DNA of 64,000 nucleotides, taken from NCBI GenBank assembly GCA_033557465.1, contig CM066032.1, positions 59,556,955 to 59,620,954 of the forward strand, in the 5' to 3' direction. Below, piece by piece: positions 22,269 through 31,330 of the stretch. A program made the position numbers and the translations under genes. Every line of letters begins with the position of its first letter. The first letter of the stretch is position 1. This DNA is from Ichthyophis bannanicus (taxonomy: Eukaryota > Chordata > Amphibia > Gymnophiona > Ichthyophiidae). A model generated the notes under the pieces. The model was not told where the DNA came from, ran no database searches, and worked only from the letters and a program-made list of their open reading frames with translations.

Positions 22269-23587
22269 TGTGTCGCTCGCGCCCCTACCAGGCGGTTGCC
22301 TAGTAGGGACGGCTGGCCATCTGTATCCCTTCGAGGGTTGTAGTTGTGTCAATAAGAAGAACCAAGTGGTTATTTAAAGCGCACAGGAAATTTTTATTCG
22401 GTTTCCAAAGTTGGCAAGTGATGAACATAAAAATTCTTTAAGCACTTTTTCCAGACAAAAGAAATACAGGATAATTTCTCCAAAATCAAAATGTCCAAAC
22501 AAAACTCACAGCAGTTTCTGTTCTTCACTGCAATTGTTTGACATTACAAAACAAAAGCATTTGTAAAAACTCTTCACAGTGAATGGGCCCTTAGCTTCCA
22601 ACCTGCTGTTGCCACACCCATACAAACAGTTCTAGCTGTTTGGGCCTTCACTGAAGTTCTGCAGTTTTAGCTTTATAAGAGATTCCTAACCTCTTGTCTT
22701 CAGGGTTACTCTTCTCTTTCAACTCTTGAAAACTGCCTTTAACTTGCAACAGCTTCCTTTTATATTTCACTGTTTTCTAACTCACATTACTATTGTATTT
22801 TAGTGCACAGCTCACATTCCATCTCAGAGGCTTCTGACTCAATAACACTTTCTTCAGGGCCTACCTCCATGCTCTCAAGTGAGCTACAGCTGGGTGCTTT
22901 CTGGAAGTGCTCTGGTGACTTTTCCTTAAGAGTCTTCACAATGTTAAACAGTCTCTCACACTGCCTGGCCTTGGCTTCTCCAAGCCGGTCTCCTGTGTGT
23001 CTCTCCTGCTTAACTTCCCTCCCGAGATACTTCTTGCTGAGCTGAGGCTTCAGGTGTATGAAAGTCTACTCTGAGTCAGAGCAAGAACTATCCTGCTGGC
23101 ACTGCTCATTCCCTGCGTACCTTTCTTGGCTGCCTTTATAATGGTTCCTCCATTTGCTGCGCTCCTTGGCTGCAAGGGTTTTCCACAGCTTGGCCCCAGA
23201 TCTCTCCTGTCTGTGCCTCCTGGGAATTGGACTTGACCCTGGGCTAGGCCTTGAACTGCAGCTGCCACTGTTGCTTGCTCCTGCACTCCTCCTGGACCTT
23301 CTGCTCCCAAACTCCAAACTCAAACTGTGCCTCTCTCTTTTGTTTGTTCTTCCTCTGTTAACTGTTGAGCTGGGCAACTCCCTTCCTAGCTCCTCCCACT
23401 TGGACCTCCTACTCCTCTGCAGGGTTGTCCTGTGGTCTGTGATTGGTTTACCCTTAGCTCTGTCCTCTAGGTTTCTTTCAGTGCTTCTAGTATGGAGCCT
23501 AGGATTTTGTGCTCCCATCCCCCGCAATGAAAAAAAATCCTTCTTTTTTCCAGTTTTCCCTAGCTGGGCTGCACTCACCTCATCACA
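22269..23587 (-). mobile_element. Solo LTR-like repeat, copy D (1,319 bp)
   Basis: On the minus strand it begins TGTGATGAGGTGAGTG and ends GCGAGCGACACA. The flanks carry a perfect 4-bp duplication, atat (22265-22268 and 23588-23591). The 5' TGTGATGAGG is shared with copy C (TGTGATGAGGAAGG) and nearly with copy A. Near its 3' end it carries acaactacaaccctcg, comparable with the ctacatttccca motif of copies A and B. It splits the L2-like RT. Confidence 0.82.
22800..23540 (-). pseudogene. Coding remnant inside LTR copy D
   Basis: A minus frame (23066-23650, the first codons lying outside the repeat) is Arg/Ser/Glu-rich (RRSRRSAGASNSGS, RRHRQERSGAKLWK) and ends CQQDSSCSDSE. Farther along the minus strand (about 22880-22800), codons give MEVGPEESVIESEASEMECE then LC. 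This matches in position and character the acidic tail plus MDCSLC ending of copies B and C. No known domain recognised. Confidence 0.5.
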
Positions 23588-24060
23588 ATATCTAAAAATG
23601 AACATAGTTAAAACTGAGCTCCTTATCTTTCCCCCTAAGCCCATCTCCACCTTCTTCTGTTCTATTATGTTGATAACACTCTACTCCTCTCTATTTCCCT
23701 GGCTTGCAATAGTGAGGTCATCTTTGACTCCTCCTTCTCCTTCTCTACACACATCCAACAGATATCTAAAACCTGCCGTTTCTTTCTCTATAACATTAGC
23801 AAAAATTTGTCCCTTTCTTTCTGAACACATTACTAAGACCCTTATTCATTCTCTAGACACCACCCATGTAGACTACCGCAACCTCTTCAATGATCTTCCT
23901 CTGAATCATCTCCCCCACTTCAATCTGTTCAAAACTTAGCTGCATGGCTAATCTGCCAGCAGTGTCACTATGCTCATGTCACACCTCTTCTCAAGTCACT
24001 TCAATGACTTCCTATCCATTTCCACATCCAGCTCAAACTTCTACTACTGACCTATAAGTG

Positions 24061-24515
24061 CCTTCATTCACCTGCTCCTCAAAACCTTTCCTCTCTTATT
24101 TATTTAATTTATTTATTTATTTATTTGGACAGTTTTCTATACTGCCCCTTCCAGAGAACAGGAGCGGTTTACAAGGAACAACAAGTTACATAGAACATAA
24201 TTGAACTACATACATTATAGCTCTTATCTCTCCCTACAGCCCTCCTCCAGAAAAGGAAAGGAACTCAAACTTCTGAACCCCCTGCTGGAGGGGGTGCCTT
24301 CATTCACCTGCTCCTCAAAACCTTTCCTCTCTTATTTATTTATTTGGACAGTTTTCTATACTGCCCCTTCCAGAGATCAGGGGCGGTATACAAGGAACAA
24401 CAAGTTACATAGAACATAATTGAACTATATACATTATAGCTCTTATCTCTCCCTATACCCCTCCTCCAGAAAAGGAAAGGAACTCAAACTTCTTAACCCC
24501 CTGCTGGAGGGGGTG
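24061..24515. repeat. Tandem duplication of L2/SINE junction
   Basis: The unit at 24061-24296 (236 bp) is repeated at 24297-24515. Each begins ccttcattcacctgctcctc (the last L2 codons), enters a minus-strand SINE tail ((ttta)n, cagttttctatactgcccc), and ends ctgctggagggggtg. The second unit has lost part of the TTTA run. Because both L2 and SINE sequence are copied, the duplication happened after the SINE inserted. Confidence 0.85.
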
Positions 24516-24519
24516 TACT

Positions 24520-24902
24520 GGAGGATCAGTCACAGAGCTGAAGACACTTGAGCAACTAGAACCCCCAGTTCCTCCTTTCTGAACAGGTAGGTAATACTGG
24601 AATTATCGTGATCCTCCAAAAAAGACATTTCATCCTCAAGGTTGGAATCATCTCCAAGGTGTTGGAAATGGACTCCGGGCATCAGCCAAAGGAAAGCTGA
24701 TCTGAATCTTCAGACTCCAATCTCTGCCAAGATCGCTTAGGAGGCAGCAGAGCCCAGACCGGGCTTCGACTCACCACTAGCCCTTCTTCCAAGCTAGTGT
24801 AAAGAGAGCAAGAGGACCTGGAGGCCCCAGGGTCTGAGTTTCCACACCATTAGAACCAAGCTTGCTACAGAAATGAGAATTTTGGTAAAGACAACCTGGA
24901 AA
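24520..24902 (-). pseudogene. Gag-like fragment flanking DIRS copy A (3' part)
   Basis: Minus-strand codons near 24650-24560 give DDSNLEDEMSFLEDHD and LFRKEELGVLVAQVSSAL. The sequence continues, across the DIRS, the frame starting at 31327 (CEWNLSV then FQVVFTKIL). I infer an old retroelement gag, possibly of another DIRS family. That family assignment is uncertain. Confidence 0.4.
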
Positions 24903-24930
24903 AGCGTAGTTACTCACCTGTAACAGGTGT

Positions 24931-25089
24931 TCTCCAGGAGCAGCAGGAATCAGTCCTCACTTATGGGTGACGTCGGCGCCGACGGAGCCCTCGCGGAGCA
25001 ATTTTCCCCAGCTTTCAAAGAAAGCCTTTGGGAATTGCAGCACGCATGCGCGGTCGTCTTCCCGCCCGAGGGTGCCATCTTAGCCAGTC
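24931..25089 (+). repeat. DIRS copy A left inverted terminal repeat
   Basis: Runs from ttctccaggagcagcagg to gccatcttagccagtc and is the complement of 30871-31032, with near identity through cttatgggtgacgtcggcgc and aaagcctttgggaattgcag. The two ends differ at the tip: caggagcagcaggaatcag here, caggaccaagcaggaagtcag in the complement of the right end. That difference lets the internal region be matched to each end. Confidence 0.9.
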
Positions 25090-25176
25090 AGATGACATAG
25101 CTAAAAAAGACAGCATAAAAATTTGCAAAAAGAACATAAGCATACGATTGCAACTCCAAGGGGAGGAGGGAGGGTA

Positions 25177-25275
25177 GTGAGGACTGATTCCTGCTGCTCC
25201 TGGAGAACACCTGTTACAGGTGAGTAACTACGCTTTCTCCAGGACCAAGCAGGAAGTCAGTCCTCACTTATGGGA
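25177..25275. repeat. DIRS copy A internal complementary region (ICR)
   Basis: 25177-25233 is the exact-type complement of the left extremity (gcgtagttactcacctgtaa ... cagtcctcac). 25233-25275 continues with the complement of the right extremity (tctccaggaccaagcaggaa). It therefore reads as left tip joined to right tip. This is the diagnostic ICR of DIRS-1-type elements, which templates completion of the ends and circle formation. Confidence 0.88.
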
Positions 25276-25410
25276 CTCCCAAGCTCAAGGCTACCGGAGA
25301 CCCTAAGCACAAAAATGAGCTCCCTCTAGCTCAGCAGCACAGAAGGATAGAATCTTCGCTGAAATATCACCCACCGGTAGCCCACATCCGGGATGGAGGG
25401 TAGGAGTTGC

Positions 25411-26495
25411 TCAGACCTCAAAGAGATTACGGAGGACTGCCTGTCCGAAAGCACTGTCCCTAAGGGACTCCCTCTCGAGACAGTAATGGACCGCAAAAGT
25501 CTGGCTCGAAGACCAAGTAGCGGCCCGGCAGATGTCTGCCAGCGGAACAGAGCGGAGGTAAGCCACTGACGTAGCCTTTGCCCGAACGCAATGAGCCGTG
25601 ACTCGACTTTCTAAGGAGAGTCCGGCTGCCCCATAAGCCCAAGAGATACAGTCCGCAACCCAGATGGAGAGAGTACGCTTGGAGACCGGGAGCCCCAATT
25701 TATTGGGGTCAAAAGACACAAAAAGCTGAGCAGCTTTACGGTGCTCCCGCGTACGGTCAAGGTAGAAGTTCAATGCCCTTCTACAGTCCAGGGTATGGAG
25801 GACCGTTTCAGCTCGGCTGGAGTGTGGTCTGGGAAAGAAGGTTGGAAGTACCACCTCCTGATTGATGTGAAAAGGGGAGACCACTTTAGGCAGAAATTTT
25901 GGGTGAGTCCGTAGGACTACCCTATTCTTGTAGAACCTAGTGTAAGGGGGATCAGACACGAGGGCCTGCAACTCGCTTACGCGTCTAGCGGAAGTGAGGG
26001 CTATCAAGAACAGTGTTTTCCAAGACAGAAAACGGAGAGAACAGGTAGCCATAGGTTCAAAAGGCGGACAGGTGATCCGCTGCAAAACCACATTCAGGTC
26101 CCAGTCAGGCGCTGGCGGGCGCAGAGGTGGTTTAAGGAGAAGAAGACCTCGGAGAAACCTCGCTACAAGAGGGTCGCTGGAAAGAGGTCTGCCGTCCACC
26201 GGCACATGATGCGCTGAAAGAGCACTGAGGTGAACCTTGACGGAGTTGGACTTAAGTCCCAGATTAGAGAGGTGTAGCAAGTACTGCAAGATCACCGACA
26301 CCGGGCAGGAGAAGGGATCCTGAGACTGCTGGGTACACCAGACTGCAAAGCGACGCCATTTAAGGGCGTAGCATTTGCGGGTAGAAGGCCGTCGCGAAGC
26401 CAAGACGACCTCCTCCACCTCCACCGGCAGGAGAAGGGGAGCAAGGACTACCCTCTCAGCAGCCAGGCCATGAGGTTGAGAGACCTGAGGTTGGG
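25411..26495 (-). CDS. DIRS copy A tyrosine recombinase (YR)
   Basis: The open frame extends upstream to 28284, but the recombinase proper begins near the RT stop (26448), where codons read SQPHGLAAERVV in a second frame overlapping the RT end. The exact start is uncertain. The N-terminal DNA-binding part includes STRKCYALKWRRFAVWC and LQYLLHLSNLGLKSNSVKVH. Catalytic blocks are SARRVSELQAL (Arg I), VTAHCVRAKATSVAYL (HxxR) and TFAVHYCLERESL (nucleophilic Tyr). It joins the circular cDNA to genomic DNA. All catalytic blocks are intact and there is no internal stop. Confidence 0.85.
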
Positions 26496-28781
26496 GTGCA
26501 GTAGGGACCCCTGATCCTGAGTGAGGAGATCCGGATGTACCCCCAGAGGGAAAGGATCCTCCACCGCCAGTTGCAGCAGGAGCGGAAACCACGGCTGCCT
26601 GGGCCAGCGAGGGGCCACCAGGATCATGAAGGCTTTGTCTCGGAGAACCTTGAAGAGAGTTCGAGAGACTAGCGGGATGGGAGGGAAAGCGTACAGGAGG
26701 CTCCCCGACCATGAGATCAGAAAAGCGTCCGCCGCAACCCGGAGGGGGTGTGGCTGACGAGAGCAGAAGCGAGGAAGTTGCCGGTTGTGAGGACTGGCAA
26801 AGAGATCCACCGTGGGGAGGCCCCACTTGAGGAAGAGCTTCTGAACTACCAAGGGATCCAGACGCCACTCGTGCGGCTGGAGGACCCTGCTGAGTTTGTC
26901 CGCCAGGCAATTTTCTTGGCCTGGGAGATAAACCGCCTTGAGGAGAATGCCGTGACTGACGGCCCAAGAGCAGAGCTTCTGTGCCTCCCGGCAGAGGAGG
27001 AAGGAGCCCGTGCCCCCCTGCTTGTTCACGTAGAACATGGCAACTTGATTGTCCATCTGGACAAGGACGGACCGGTGGGAAGTCAGGTGGGAGAAGGCCT
27101 TGAGAGCCAGGCGGATCGCCCTGAGCTCCAGGAAGTTGATCTGCTGAGCAGACTCCCACGTGGTCCAGAGGCCCTGAGTACGAGCCTCTTGGCAATGTGC
27201 TCCCCAGCCCAGAAGGGATGCATCGGTGGTCAGCACCCGGGTCGGCTGAGGTGACTGGAAAGGCATTCCGAATAGGAGGTTCGGCTGCCGGAGCCACCAC
27301 CGGAGAGACGAGAGCAGCGGCTCGGAGACGCGCACTAGGTCTGCTAGGCCGCCTGTGGCTTGACGCCACTGTTGGTGGAGACACCATTGAGCAGACCGCA
27401 TATTCAGGCGGGCATTGGGGGTCACATGGACGGTGGAAGCCATATGGCCGAGTAGTCTCAGGAAGCGCCTGGCGGAGACCAGGGGCTGGCTGCGAAAGCG
27501 GTCGGCTAGGTCCATGAGCCGCTGAGCCCTGTCGAGCGGTAGGTATGCTCGCGCCTGAGGAGTGTGCAGCCTTGCGCCGATGAACTCGAGATCCTGTGAG
27601 GGGAGCAAAGTGGACTTTGCGAAGTTTATAACAAAGCCCAAGTGCTGCAGAAGAGTCACCGCGCGGCGTGTGGCGTTGGTGACCTCCGGAGCGGACGCTG
27701 CTCTGATGAGCCAGTCGTCGGGGTACGGAAAGACATAGAGGCCGTGAAGCCGGAGATGGGCCGCCACCACCGCGAGACATTTTGTGAAGACTCGCGGTGC
27801 GGAGGACAGGCCAAAGGGCAGTACTCTGTACTGGTAATGATTTCCCGCCACCACAAACCTTAGGTATTGGCGGTGGCTTGGGTGGATGAGGATGTGCGTG
27901 TAGGCATCCTTTAGATCCAAGGAGCATAGCCAATCTCCCTGCTGGAGGTAGGGCAGAAGGATTCCAAGGGTAAGCATTTTGAACTTCTCCCGCACAAGGA
28001 ACTTGTTGAGGTTGCGCAAGTCCAGGATGGATCTGAGGCCCCCTGTTCTCTTTGGTATCAGAAAATACCTGGAATAAAAGCCTTGACCTCTCAGGTGGTG
28101 TGGCACCGGTTCCACCGCCTGATCCTGCAGAAGACCTGCTAACTCCTGAAGGAGTAATTCCCTGTGCAGAGGGGGTCGAGGAGGTTCTCCCGGAAAATAG
28201 GAGGGAGGGACCTGGTGGAAGTGGAGAAGATAGCCTTCTCGCATGACTTGAAGCACCCAGGCATCTGAGGTGATGCTGGACCACCTGTGGGCGAAGTGAA
28301 CCAGCCGGCCTCCGGTGCTGGGAGGAACCAGCGGGGGGGGAGAGGCTATGCTTTGCGAGTCAAAAACCCCCACCCTGCTGAGCAGGGGCTGGTGGTGCAG
28401 GCTTGGGAGCTTGCTGCCTACGGGACCCGTTACCCCGTCCCTTGGCCTGCTGGCCCTGTTGGGGAGCTGCAGGGGCCTGATAATGGGGGTATTGTTTGTA
28501 GGCAGCCGCCTTTCTCGGGTAAAAGGACTTCTTCCCCGAGCCCTTCTTTTTCTGGGAAGGGGCGGAGGTCTTCCTAGAAAGCCTTGTCCTGGTGAGAGTC
28601 TCAGTCTCAATTTGCGCAGCCTTTTCCGCCATGGGCTTGCCAAAGAGGTTCTCGCCTCGGCAGGGGACATCGACCAACTTGTCCTGCACCCAGGGCTCAA
28701 GGTCTGACGACTGAAGCCAAGCCTGTCGGCGGGCACCGATGCCGGCTGCGGCCACTCGAGCCGATGCTTCAAAGCCATCAT
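26448..28781 (-). CDS. DIRS copy A reverse transcriptase / RNase H
   Basis: A 777-codon frame overlapping gag by 422 nt and YR slightly. RT blocks: GGLRSILDLRNLNKFLVREK, CSLDLKDAYTHILIHPSHRQ (first catalytic Asp), VLPFGLSSAPRVFTKCLA, and FPYPDDWLI. The last normally reads YLDD, and here a CCC codon replaces Leu CTC. RNase H follows: TTDASLLGWGAH (Asp), INFLELRAI (Glu), VQMDNQVAMFYVNKQGG (Asp), CLADKLSR (Asp). It makes element cDNA in the particle. The start Met is assumed, because DIRS RT may also be expressed by an internal mechanism. Confidence 0.85.
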   Translation of the reverse strand: MMALKHRLEWPQPASVPADRLGFSRQTLSPGCRTSWSMSPAEARTSLASPWRKRLRKLRLRLSPGQGFLGRPPPLPRKRRARGRSPFTRERRLPTNNTPIIRPLQLPNRASRPRDGVTGPVGSKLPSLHHQPLLSRVGVFDSQSIASPPPLVPPSTGGRLVHFAHRWSSITSDAWVLQVMREGYLLHFHQVPPSYFPGEPPRPPLHRELLLQELAGLLQDQAVEPVPHHLRGQGFYSRYFLIPKRTGGLRSILDLRNLNKFLVREKFKMLTLGILLPYLQQGDWLCSLDLKDAYTHILIHPSHRQYLRFVVAGNHYQYRVLPFGLSSAPRVFTKCLAVVAAHLRLHGLYVFPYPDDWLIRAASAPEVTNATRRAVTLLQHLGFVINFAKSTLLPSQDLEFIGARLHTPQARAYLPLDRAQRLMDLADRFRSQPLVSARRFLRLLGHMASTVHVTPNARLNMRSAQWCLHQQWRQATGGLADLVRVSEPLLSSLRWWLRQPNLLFGMPFQSPQPTRVLTTDASLLGWGAHCQEARTQGLWTTWESAQQINFLELRAIRLALKAFSHLTSHRSVLVQMDNQVAMFYVNKQGGTGSFLLCREAQKLCSWAVSHGILLKAVYLPGQENCLADKLSRVLQPHEWRLDPLVVQKLFLKWGLPTVDLFASPHNRQLPRFCSRQPHPLRVAADAFLISWSGSLLYAFPPIPLVSRTLFKVLRDKAFMILVAPRWPRQPWFPLLLQLAVEDPFPLGVHPDLLTQDQGSLLHPNLRSLNLMAWLLRG

Positions 28782-30282
28782 AGGCTGCCCGGGACATGAA
28801 CTTAGAGCATTCCCGAATGCCAGTGGACAAGGCCAGGAACCTCCGCAAGTGTTCCTCGGACAGACCAGCGGAGAATCCGGCTAGCTCTTTAGCCAGATCC
28901 CGGAGATACATGCCCATGTACAGCTGGTAAGTCTGGACACGACATGCGAGCATAGAGCCCTGGAAACACTTCTTACCAAGGCCATCCAGGTTACGGGCCT
29001 CCCTGCCAGGGGGCACCGAGGAGTGCATCTTCTGGCTCTTAAGACGATGCATGGCCGATTCCACTACCATGGAATGGTGTGGTAGCTGTGCCTTTTGGAA
29101 GCCAGGGTTCTTGCGGACCCGATAGATAGAATCGACCCGCTTGCTCAGGACCGGCGAGGAGGCCGGACTCTCCCACATGCGGAAGAGTAGTCGTTCCAGC
29201 ATAGGAGGAACCGGTACAGTAAAGTGTTCCCTCGCGGGAGAGTCATACTGGAGGGCGTCGAGCTCTTCGGCTCGAGGCTCCTCCTCGGGATCCGCAGGGA
29301 AGGCCAAAGCCTTGGCCATATCCCTAACGAAGTCCGAGAACCGGGCATCCTCCGGGGGGGATGGCTTCCGAGGTTCGGACTCAGGTGAGTCCGAGGGGAC
29401 ACACCGAGTCCGAAAAGAATCAGGTGACTCTTCCTCTTCAGACTCCCAGACCGACTCCGACGAGGAATCGGTGGGGTCGGCCCGGGCAGGGCGCGGCGCC
29501 TGCCGCCCCGACGCCGAGGGAGTCGGCGTCGGCGACCTCGGTCCCGAACGGGAGGCCGAGGGTGACCTCGACCGAGGATCGACTCGAGTTCTCATCGACT
29601 CGAGGATCGGCTCGGTCTCCGGGGTCGACTTGGACGTCGACGTCCCGGCGGTCGGGGCAGCGGCGCCAGCGAAGCCAGCGAGCAGTGCCCGCTGCTGGTC
29701 CATGAAGGCAGACAGTCTGCTTTCCAAGGCCGTCAACCTGAGTCCGAGCTCAGGTGACCCAGCAGCCCCCGACTCGGGCCCCGACGGCGTCGGGCCCGAC
29801 GTCGGCTGTCGCGGAGGCGAGTCCAGAAGGACCACAGGACTTACCCGAGCAGGCATCTCCGACTCCAGGCGAGGTCGCTTCGGGAGGTGTTCCTTCTCCA
29901 GGGACCCGGGGCGGCTATCTGGGCTATGCGACCTGGCCCTCGCGGAACCAGGAGCGTCCACCGACGCCGCCCTCGCGGGTTTCACCGTCCGACGATGGTC
30001 CCCGGAGGGAGAACCCCGGTCGGAGGAACTCCGGCGACGGTCCGAGCTGGAGCCTTTTGACGCGGAGGCCTCCGACGAGGTCCGGGTACGGCTGGGGTCA
30101 GCGAAGATTCGATCACGCTGATGCCGCCGACTCCTCAACGCTTTTGAGGACATTTTGCCGCAGGGCCCACAGATCAGTTCCTCATGATCCGGGCCCAGGC
30201 AGCGGAGGCAAAAGTCGTGTGTGTCAGTGAGTGACATATTTCGGTCACACTGACCACACCGCTTAAAGCCACTGGCAGCCAT
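28360..30282 (-). CDS. DIRS copy A gag
   Basis: A 640-codon open frame beginning MAASGFKRCGQCDRNMSLTD. The N-terminus has paired cysteines in zinc-finger spacing (CGQC, CLRC, CGPC). A Ser/Pro/Arg-rich linker spans about residues 70-330. The conserved capsid-like part follows (YRVRKNPGFQKAQLPHHSMV, FMSRAAYDGFEASARVAAAG, LQSSDLEPWVQDKLVDVPCR). The end is basic and Gln/Pro-rich, in the overlap with RT. Equivalent N-termini occur in decayed copies at 16089 and 48560. Its antisense strand also has long open frames, an effect of GC-rich composition. Confidence 0.85.
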   Translation of the reverse strand: MAASGFKRCGQCDRNMSLTDTHDFCLRCLGPDHEELICGPCGKMSSKALRSRRHQRDRIFADPSRTRTSSEASASKGSSSDRRRSSSDRGSPSGDHRRTVKPARAASVDAPGSARARSHSPDSRPGSLEKEHLPKRPRLESEMPARVSPVVLLDSPPRQPTSGPTPSGPESGAAGSPELGLRLTALESRLSAFMDQQRALLAGFAGAAAPTAGTSTSKSTPETEPILESMRTRVDPRSRSPSASRSGPRSPTPTPSASGRQAPRPARADPTDSSSESVWESEEEESPDSFRTRCVPSDSPESEPRKPSPPEDARFSDFVRDMAKALAFPADPEEEPRAEELDALQYDSPAREHFTVPVPPMLERLLFRMWESPASSPVLSKRVDSIYRVRKNPGFQKAQLPHHSMVVESAMHRLKSQKMHSSVPPGREARNLDGLGKKCFQGSMLACRVQTYQLYMGMYLRDLAKELAGFSAGLSEEHLRRFLALSTGIRECSKFMSRAAYDGFEASARVAAAGIGARRQAWLQSSDLEPWVQDKLVDVPCRGENLFGKPMAEKAAQIETETLTRTRLSRKTSAPSQKKKGSGKKSFYPRKAAAYKQYPHYQAPAAPQQGQQAKGRGNGSRRQQAPKPAPPAPAQQGGGF

Positions 30283-30328
30283 CGGGGGAAAAAGGGCCCC
30301 TGCGAGGTCAAAGGACCGGGCTGCCAGG

Positions 30329-30699
30329 CAATGTTCCCTCTAATTTTCTGTAGGCTGTGTGCGCATAAAATATCAGCTGTGTGCAGCTTTTGAAGGAAGG
30401 TTAAATTTTTGTGCGCCACATAACGACACTCGGAGTTATATACTTTAAAATTTGACTATACGTCAGAATACAGTATGTACACCACATTGATTTTAATCAA
30501 ATTAAATAAAAATAGACGATTACTAAATGAAGCGGGAAATTTCTAGTAATTACAATCATAACTTTTAAATTTTAAGACGTCTGTGTTGTTTTCTATCAGA
30601 ATCAGAGCAGTAATTTTTGTGCGCTCTGTTGTAAAGTATGTGCGCTCGCTTGGCGAGGTGTGTGCGCGCGCACACGCGCACAGCTTAGAGGGAACAGTG
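30329..30699. mobile_element. hAT-type MITE, 371 bp, in DIRS leader
   Basis: Ends are CAATGTTCCCTCTAA and, in complement, CACTGTTCCCTCTAA, with a perfect 8-bp duplication CTGCCAGG (30321-30328 and 30700-30707). Near the right end is an alternating block gtgtgcgcgcgcacacgcgc. A second copy is at 37842-38189. It sits between the right terminal repeat and gag of DIRS copy A, about 50 bp upstream of the gag start, so it is younger than that DIRS insertion or rode in on it. Confidence 0.92.
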
Positions 30700-30870
30700 C
30701 TGCCAGGGAAAACCGAAAACGAAAGCTGACAAAGTCAGAAAAACCGAAAAAAGTGAGAGGACTCGTGACCGGCGTCGCGAGTCCGGGCTAAAGGATAAAA
30801 TAACGAAGAAAATTCGACTTTTTCGCGGGGACAAGACGGGGACGTCTGTAGGGCTCCGCGGAAAAAAGAA

Positions 30871-31032
30871 GACTGGCTAAGATGGCACCCTCGGGCGGGA
30901 AGACGACCGCGCATGCGCGCTGCAATTCCCAAAGGCTTTCTTTGAAAGCTGGGGAAAATTGCTCCGCGAGGGCTCCGTCGGCGCCGACGTCACCCATAAG
31001 TGAGGACTGACTTCCTGCTTGGTCCTGGAGAA
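30871..31032 (-). repeat. DIRS copy A right inverted terminal repeat
   Basis: Complement of 24931-25089, beginning gactggctaagatggcaccc and ending tgcttggtcctggagaa. On the minus strand this is the 5' end of the element, where the promoter is expected. Similar termini are seen in decayed copy B (15687) and copy C (48760-48937). Confidence 0.9.
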
Positions 31033-31330
31033 CTGAGAGATTCCACTCACAGAGGAAATAATTTGGACCCTTAAGAGACGGCGAGCAGCCAGTACAACAA
31101 AAGCTTGAGTCCAAGGCCTGAAGATCAACCTTTTCCACTACTGTGTCCACTGCTTCCTGCAGCAAAGATGAGAAGGCCAGGGCACTCATGTCCCCCCATT
31201 GTGAGAGGGGAGATGGGCTCTCCAAAGGCGCATCTGAAGCTTCCATGCAAGAGTCGCAGAAACCATTATCTAGCAACATAATCCTCCGCTTTTTGTAGAC
31301 CAGGCAGCATTTCTTAGAAGCAGGCATATG
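31033..31330 (-). pseudogene. Gag-like fragment flanking DIRS copy A (5' part)
   Basis: A minus frame starting at 31327 reads MPASKKCCLVYKKRRIMLLD then GFCDSCMEASDAP, resembling the Cys-rich N-terminus of a DIRS-type gag with one CxxC degraded to CCLVY. It continues SSLLQEAVDTVVEKVDLQAL and meets the DIRS at 31032. The remaining part lies at 24902-24520. Identity as gag is inferred from layout only. Confidence 0.42.

Larger units (their letters stand above)
21900..24060 (+). pseudogene. L2-like LINE RT fragment split by a solo LTR
   Basis: Plus-strand RT blocks are FDTVDHHLLLNILS at about 21920, then LFNIISMLMTLRSTSLYL (a degraded YADD region) at about 22150. After the LTR (22269-23587) come MNIVKTELLIFPPKPIS, CRFF-type and SLDTTHVDYRNLFNDLPLN, which are the conserved L2 C-terminal blocks. 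Removing the LTR restores adjacency of SDISAWI and YLKMNIVKTELL. Stops and shifts make it inactive. Confidence 0.85.
24903..31032 (-). mobile_element. DIRS1-like retrotransposon, copy A, near complete
   Basis: About 6.1 kb including a 371-bp MITE. Inverted terminal repeats of roughly 160 bp lie at 24931-25089 and 30871-31032. An internal complementary region is at 25177-25275. Three long overlapping frames run on the minus strand: gag (28360-30282), RT/RNase H (26448-28781) and YR (25411 to about 26495). DIRS elements reverse-transcribe into a circle that a tyrosine recombinase integrates, without an integrase. No target duplication is seen, as expected. No methyltransferase domain is visible. 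Confidence 0.9.

Noticed and set aside
25411..28284. 957-codon minus frame taken as one protein
   Set aside because: Only the last third (about 25411-26495) encodes recombinase; the upstream part is an open but alternative frame overlapping RT/RNase H.
26521..28707. Several 80-170 codon plus-strand frames
   Set aside because: All antisense to the DIRS RT/YR frames, with no domain signature.
29141..30121. 326-codon plus-strand open frame
   Set aside because: Antisense to the GC-rich linker region of DIRS gag; the protein is low-complexity and matches nothing, so I treat it as a shadow of gag.
30655..30690. Alternating gtgtgcgcgcgcacacgcgc tract as a microsatellite or regulatory site
   Set aside because: It is a fixed part of the hAT MITE and occurs identically in the copy at 38148-38175.
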